From positions 755,269-819,268 of the forward strand of contig NMRA01000130.1 of NCBI GenBank assembly GCA_002633005.1: a stretch of DNA of 64,000 nt. Reading direction: 5' to 3'. A program made the position numbers and the translations under genes. Every line of letters starts with the position of its first letter. The stretch's first letter is position 1. The notes under the pieces were generated by a model. It was not told the DNA's origin. It did no database searches and worked only from the letters and a program-made list of their open reading frames with translations. The DNA comes from Phoronis australis (taxonomy: Eukaryota; Phoronida; Phoronidae). Below, in pieces: positions 59,301 through 64,000 of the stretch.

Positions 59301-61845
59301 TGAGAAATTTTGATTTCCGCGCACTAGTTTCACGCTAGGACCGTAAAGAAAATATACTTGAACTTTGATAGCAGTAAACATATTAGTTAATTTGATATAT
59401 ATTTTGCCGAGTTTGAAATGGAGGAGCTTCGTGAGATAAGGATTTTAATGTCAGAATGATATTTATCCAAAATTCCAATTCTTCAGAATTTCTACTGTCA
59501 GTAAAATTATATTTTATACGAGTTGAAATCTATAGTTTTGTAAATATTTTGATAAATGCGCAACAGTCTTATCGATAACGTATCCATGAAGATACAGGAT
59601 AAGTAGCTATTAATTCTTTGAATATGACACGACATTGACATGTTCTGATAAAGACGAGGAGTGTTTCCTTTGAAAAACTAATAAAACTTAATGTGTATCG
59701 CGATGGTTTTCAAAGCCGAAAACCGTTTTCATGATGAATTAACCATTAAAATATCGTAACGATGTAACGTGGAAAATACAACTTAAACAAATGTCACTCA
59801 ATTTTCGTTATCAGAGAATCCGCTAGCTATAGAACTCACCCGGTGAGACAGCATACGCAAACGAAGGACGAGATCATAACAAGTACCTTCAAGAAAGATA
59901 ACATGGTTGTAAACAGACCAACGTACTCCGTGCGCTTCGTGTCACCTCTACACGGAAACTAATCGTAAAGGCAAGAGTCGAAATAACCAATGAAATGGGC
60001 AAGATCGCGTGACCCGAAATCGTGTTGCGCCACTACAGGGTGTGCCAAGAAACGAATACACATCATGTTTCCACGGAATAGGCAGTGCACATTATTTTAT
60101 TTACGAAATCTTCCCTGGACAATTTAATTCAAACCCATTTTACAGACCTGTGTGTGCGTACGTATGTGTGTGCGAAATTATATACTGATTACGACAACTT
60201 ACATTAATTTTGCCTTCGTCTGTTTTTTTCCCTCAGTCTATATGACCCGATACGCCTCAGGGATCGGCATGGTGTATTACAACGAAGGATCTTTCCTCCT
60301 CCCACGTTCTCTTTTATTTGACCAGCTTGTCCAAACTGATTTGACCACTACGAATACAGAAATACAGAAATATCAGTGGTTGCGGTGGCGGATCTAGGAT
60401 ACCAAGGGGGAGGGCCCAAGATGATGCCTCGGAGACTTAGGCAAAGCGCGAATGTATGTGCACAGGTGGCCCAAAAGTTGCGGGGGCAGAGGATGTGGAC
60501 CTTCTGTTCAGAAAATCTATCGGCGGACTAAAAAAAGACGAGAACACTATTCCACCGCGACCTAGGGTTTGACCCCCCTCCCCTCATCCGCTCCGGTCCT
60601 CGTTACTGAACTCAATATTTCCTCACGCTTCACGCTGTTGCTGTTTCATTTTGCTTGCAGCAGCCAAGGGGAGGGGGAGGTGGCTGGGCTAAGCATGCAG
60701 GGAACCAGCGAGTTTCATAGATAGCATTGGTCGATGTAACCTCGGCAGTCATTGGTTAGCTTTACAACACCGCGAAAAAATGGCGGACTGTGAACGTCGT
60801 TTCTGCAGTGATGTTTAATAGCCGCGTGCTTGAAGCACATACATATATAAACACAGTGGCCGATTAAACCGGTGTGTTATTCATACTGTATGAATACAGG
60901 ACACTATCGTAAACAAAAGACATCGACAGTAGAAAGATGCATTCTGAAAAGGCGCAATCGCAATTTCTAGGCTTCACATTTCCTAAACATAAATCATGCG
61001 CGCACCCAGCCTTCGAATACGGGGGGATCAGTCGAGTAATAAAACAGTGGGCGGACTAAAAAAACGGGGTTTGCGCTTCTTTAGTAGAATTTTGTCCCAT
61101 TTTCTCGAACTTTCTGTCTCTCGGGGGCGGACCTTTTTTGCCCACTTCGCCAAATGGTGAGGCTCGTTCGACGGCACCCCCGGCGAGCCCCCCTCTGTGT
61201 TCGCGCATGTAAATTTTAAGCACCGATTTGTCTATACAACAGACCGCATTTACACTTCAGTCCGATCAGTCATGCCAGTTTGCGTAAAGCGCTGCCTGTT
61301 GAGAATTCGATTAGCCGGTGTAAAAAAAGTTTTCAGTGATACCTGCAAGCTGGCGCGGCTACCGCCCCACCTAGCGGCACGCAGGGAACCAGCGAGGGGC
61401 TATAGCCCCACTTTTTTCAGTGCTGCGCAGCCCATGTTGTCAGCTCATTACGCGACTCCGAGAGTAGGCTGGCAATGGGGAAGACAGTCAACCGTTATTT
61501 CTTCAATGGCGAACATTATGCAACACTAAATTCATCGAGGATGTATAATCTTTACGTTTAATCAAACTGAACAAGGTCACGGTTACTGTTTATTTAGACC
61601 ACCAGTTGGTAAGAAAACAGGTTTGAATGGCAACAGAACTCGTCCCAGTGGCGGATCTAGGATATCACAAGGGGGGCCCAACATTTTTCAGTAAACATTT
61701 GCGCATGTCACTATTGTAGATGCACATAGCACCGAATGGGGGGAGGTCGGGAGGGGCTCCCCTCCCGCCCAGGAAAAATGTTCTGCTTTTTCCTCTAAAA
61801 ATCAAGTATTTTCCTTGATTTCTGAAATATTATCCAAGAAAAAGA
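59301..61845. repeat. Large duplication, copy B (contig bounded by Ns)
   Basis: Homologous to 54,654-59,046 from its first base to its last, with about 1.8 kb missing near 60,690. It carries its own copies of repeat R (60,690-60,990), the CATGCGCGCACCC element (60,995-61,209) and the CAGTGGCGG end (about 61,646). Both edges coincide with single Ns. Confidence 0.93.
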
Positions 61846-61846
61846 N
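61846..61846. other. Assembly gap (single N)
   Basis: Right boundary of copy B; homology to block A stops here. Confidence 0.9.
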
Positions 61847-62310
61847 TATGTGGTCCACAGCGTTTGCGCGCGAAACCTACTTCTTTTTGTAATGCTTATT
61901 ACACGTTTTATATTTTGTGCCATCAATTGTTAACAAATTTGTTGTATTTAAAATAGTCTTCAATTGCCCAAAAGACCAAATCCTTTTTTGTGTTGGCATT
62001 AATGACCCGATTGCTTCGGAAAGCGTCTTCAGTTAAGGTTTGACAAAGAGAGAATTATGAATTTCTGAGTGATTCACTAAGGCTTCGATTAAAATTAACA
62101 TCTTACCAGCAGCTTCTGTTTTTTCATCGTCACTCACATTCCATTTTCTTTAAAAAATGAAGTAACTTTTATTGCACAGTGAAGCAGACGACAGAAACGG
62201 AGTCGTAGTGCGCAGCGCCACTGACGGTCGCCTGGGATACCGCGGGAGAGCCTATACTTAGCCACAGTTCCGTTATGATTGCGCCGTGTTCCGAATTTGA
62301 CACTTGGGTA

Positions 62311-62509
62311 AATTGGATCTGAGCCTACCCCCAAACACACTAAAACTGCACACATTTAATTCTTGATTCAGCCGTATAATGTTAATTACCGGGTAAATTA
62401 ATAAACTCAACATTTCCCTACGCTCTAGCTGTTTTATTTTTTTTTGCGGCAGCCAAGGGGAGGGGGGGGGGTTTCATGGGCCCCCTGCCCCCCCCTAAAT
62501 CCGCCTATG
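62311..62509. repeat. Dispersed element end, copy 2
   Basis: Near-identical to 1-196, ending CCTAAATCCGCCTATG. With the 55,746-56,077 MITE it defines the right end of a hAT-like family. Confidence 0.65.
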
Positions 62510-64000
62510 CGTCCATAAACGCTTCAATGATGTTACTGGCCAGCAATGTTGCTCAACTTTGAAGGCCAACAGCAACCAATAGGTAAGTCATTTGAACTTA
62601 ATTCCACTATGGCTTTGTCAAGCTTAATGGCACTTCTTGGTGTTAGACATAACATTCCCCAGCTCTCTCAATAACCAATGCCTACTTAGCTTGAAAGAGA
62701 TTACCTACTGTTGAGCAAGGAAAGCGTGACGTGTAAAATGGAAACGAAATTGGGTTTGTCAGACATTATATTTGTACCAAGCACTTAGTGTAGTACCCAA
62801 TAATTCATTTGTAAACAAAACAGCTCCATACATTTAGGAATGTTTTGTGGTTAGACTTCACAAAGATCTCGAATGCTATCAAAAACTACCCAAACCTTCA
62901 GCATGATAGGTTTTTCAAAAACATGAAGTGTGAAACTGACTATAAAATCAAGATGTAGTAAGCTTCACCCTACATTCACAGAAACTAACTTCAAGTCAAC
63001 AGTTCTTCATTTATACCTAATCATTTACCTGCACACGCGTTTCTTAATTGTTGTAACACCCATCCAAAAAACATGACACTGAGTGAAAATGCAACAAAAC
63101 ATTTATGCAAAAACCAACACAGTCTCTAAAAGTTCTACCAAAAGCATATTTCCAGACATATATATATATATATATGGTATAGGCGAGCTTGAATTCTTAC
63201 AGATGAGAAAACTGCAGGTGACCATGCTAATATATGATATCTTGGCTACCACGAGTGAAGCGCCATCTACAGATGAGATGCAAAAACACCACTGGCTCAA
63301 CCATTCAATGTAATCCTGATCAACTCTGAAACAAAGAATGAGTACAACATAAAAATTCTCTCCTATTCTAATAACAAACTCCCAGAAAACGATGTCTTTG
63401 GAAAAACTATGCATTCTGCCACTAAACAAACTATAGGTGACAAAGTTTAGACGTTATAACGATTTTTTAACATTTACTTCCCCCATTAGATTGTGAATCA
63501 CTGGTCGATGGGTTTAGTAGACAGAGAGGTTAGAAATGTGACGAAAAAGCATAGAATGCAAATGAACTACTTTATTATCGCAGAAGTACAAAAGAATACA
63601 CTTCATTGGATCCCCTGTCGAAGAAGGTAGTTTTACAGCCAATCTCTTATTACCTTCTTGAGGGACATGGAAGACACAAATTCCCGGATAACTTTGAAAT
63701 TCTGACAAAGACTTCAATGAACATTAAGTAATTACTAACGTGCCTTCCAGAATTTATTAAATAGTGAACAACATATTTAGCATCAAGACACCATCAAGCC
63801 TTAGATGTTTTGTATTTAAATAAGACACAACAACAAAAATGTCCAGGTGTTGGCAGGGCTGTTGTACTTGTGTATGCAAAGAACTGGTAACGGTAATGCA
63901 AAATTGTGTCAATTGTGGACTATATACTTGACTGTGTAAGATGACTTGTTAACTTATAACTGGCTGATGATCACTCATTTCTTATACATGGGCGGCGCAA
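62510..64000. other. Non-coding, nothing recognised
   Basis: Contains a short (TA)n microsatellite at about 63,156-63,176 and chance frames up to 108 codons on the minus strand. The final bases 'catgggcggcgca' repeat a motif at 57,660. Confidence 0.45.

Overview
The window is metazoan nuclear DNA: long introns with GT/AG splice sites, AT-rich non-coding sequence, dispersed transposon debris and a degenerate TTAGGG array. It is most likely from a marine invertebrate. I cannot separate a cnidarian from an invertebrate deuterostome by eye. Five single N bases (19,214; 35,371; 54,130; 59,300; 61,846) mark collapsed assembly gaps.

One real gene is visible. It fills about 9.3-46.8 kb on the minus strand. 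I could trace 19 consecutive internal exons whose splice phases all agree. Together they give 10,021 bp, or about 3,340 codons, with neither end reached. The N-terminal part is an EMI domain, EGF-like and other Cys-rich modules, then an unrecognised linker. The rest is about 17 fibronectin-III-like modules of roughly 100-130 residues, each marked by a V/I-D-x-x-x-P boundary and usually a W-x-G-F-x-D...SGI...Y...IG core. It reads as a giant secreted or surface adhesion/matrix protein. No signal-peptide exon, membrane segment or stop exon could be assigned.

The left flank (1-9.3 kb) holds a transposon end, the interstitial telomere-like block (1.17-1.92 kb), a 308-bp tandem repeat (4.9-5.4 kb) and a long-TIR element (7.1-8.6 kb). 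The introns hold a 66-bp minisatellite, a longer tandem array, several MITEs, SINE-like sequences and a near-identical 1-kb duplication that starts exactly at an N.

The right flank (46.8-64 kb) has no recognisable host gene. It contains a palindromic 76-bp insertion with 8-bp target duplications, a dead non-LTR retrotransposon (48.6-49.4 kb), and several copies of at least three dispersed element families. It also contains a 2.5-kb contig (59,301-61,845) bounded by Ns at both ends that repeats 54,654-59,046. That pattern looks like two haplotypes laid end to end.

There are no functional tRNA or rRNA genes, CRISPR arrays or operons.
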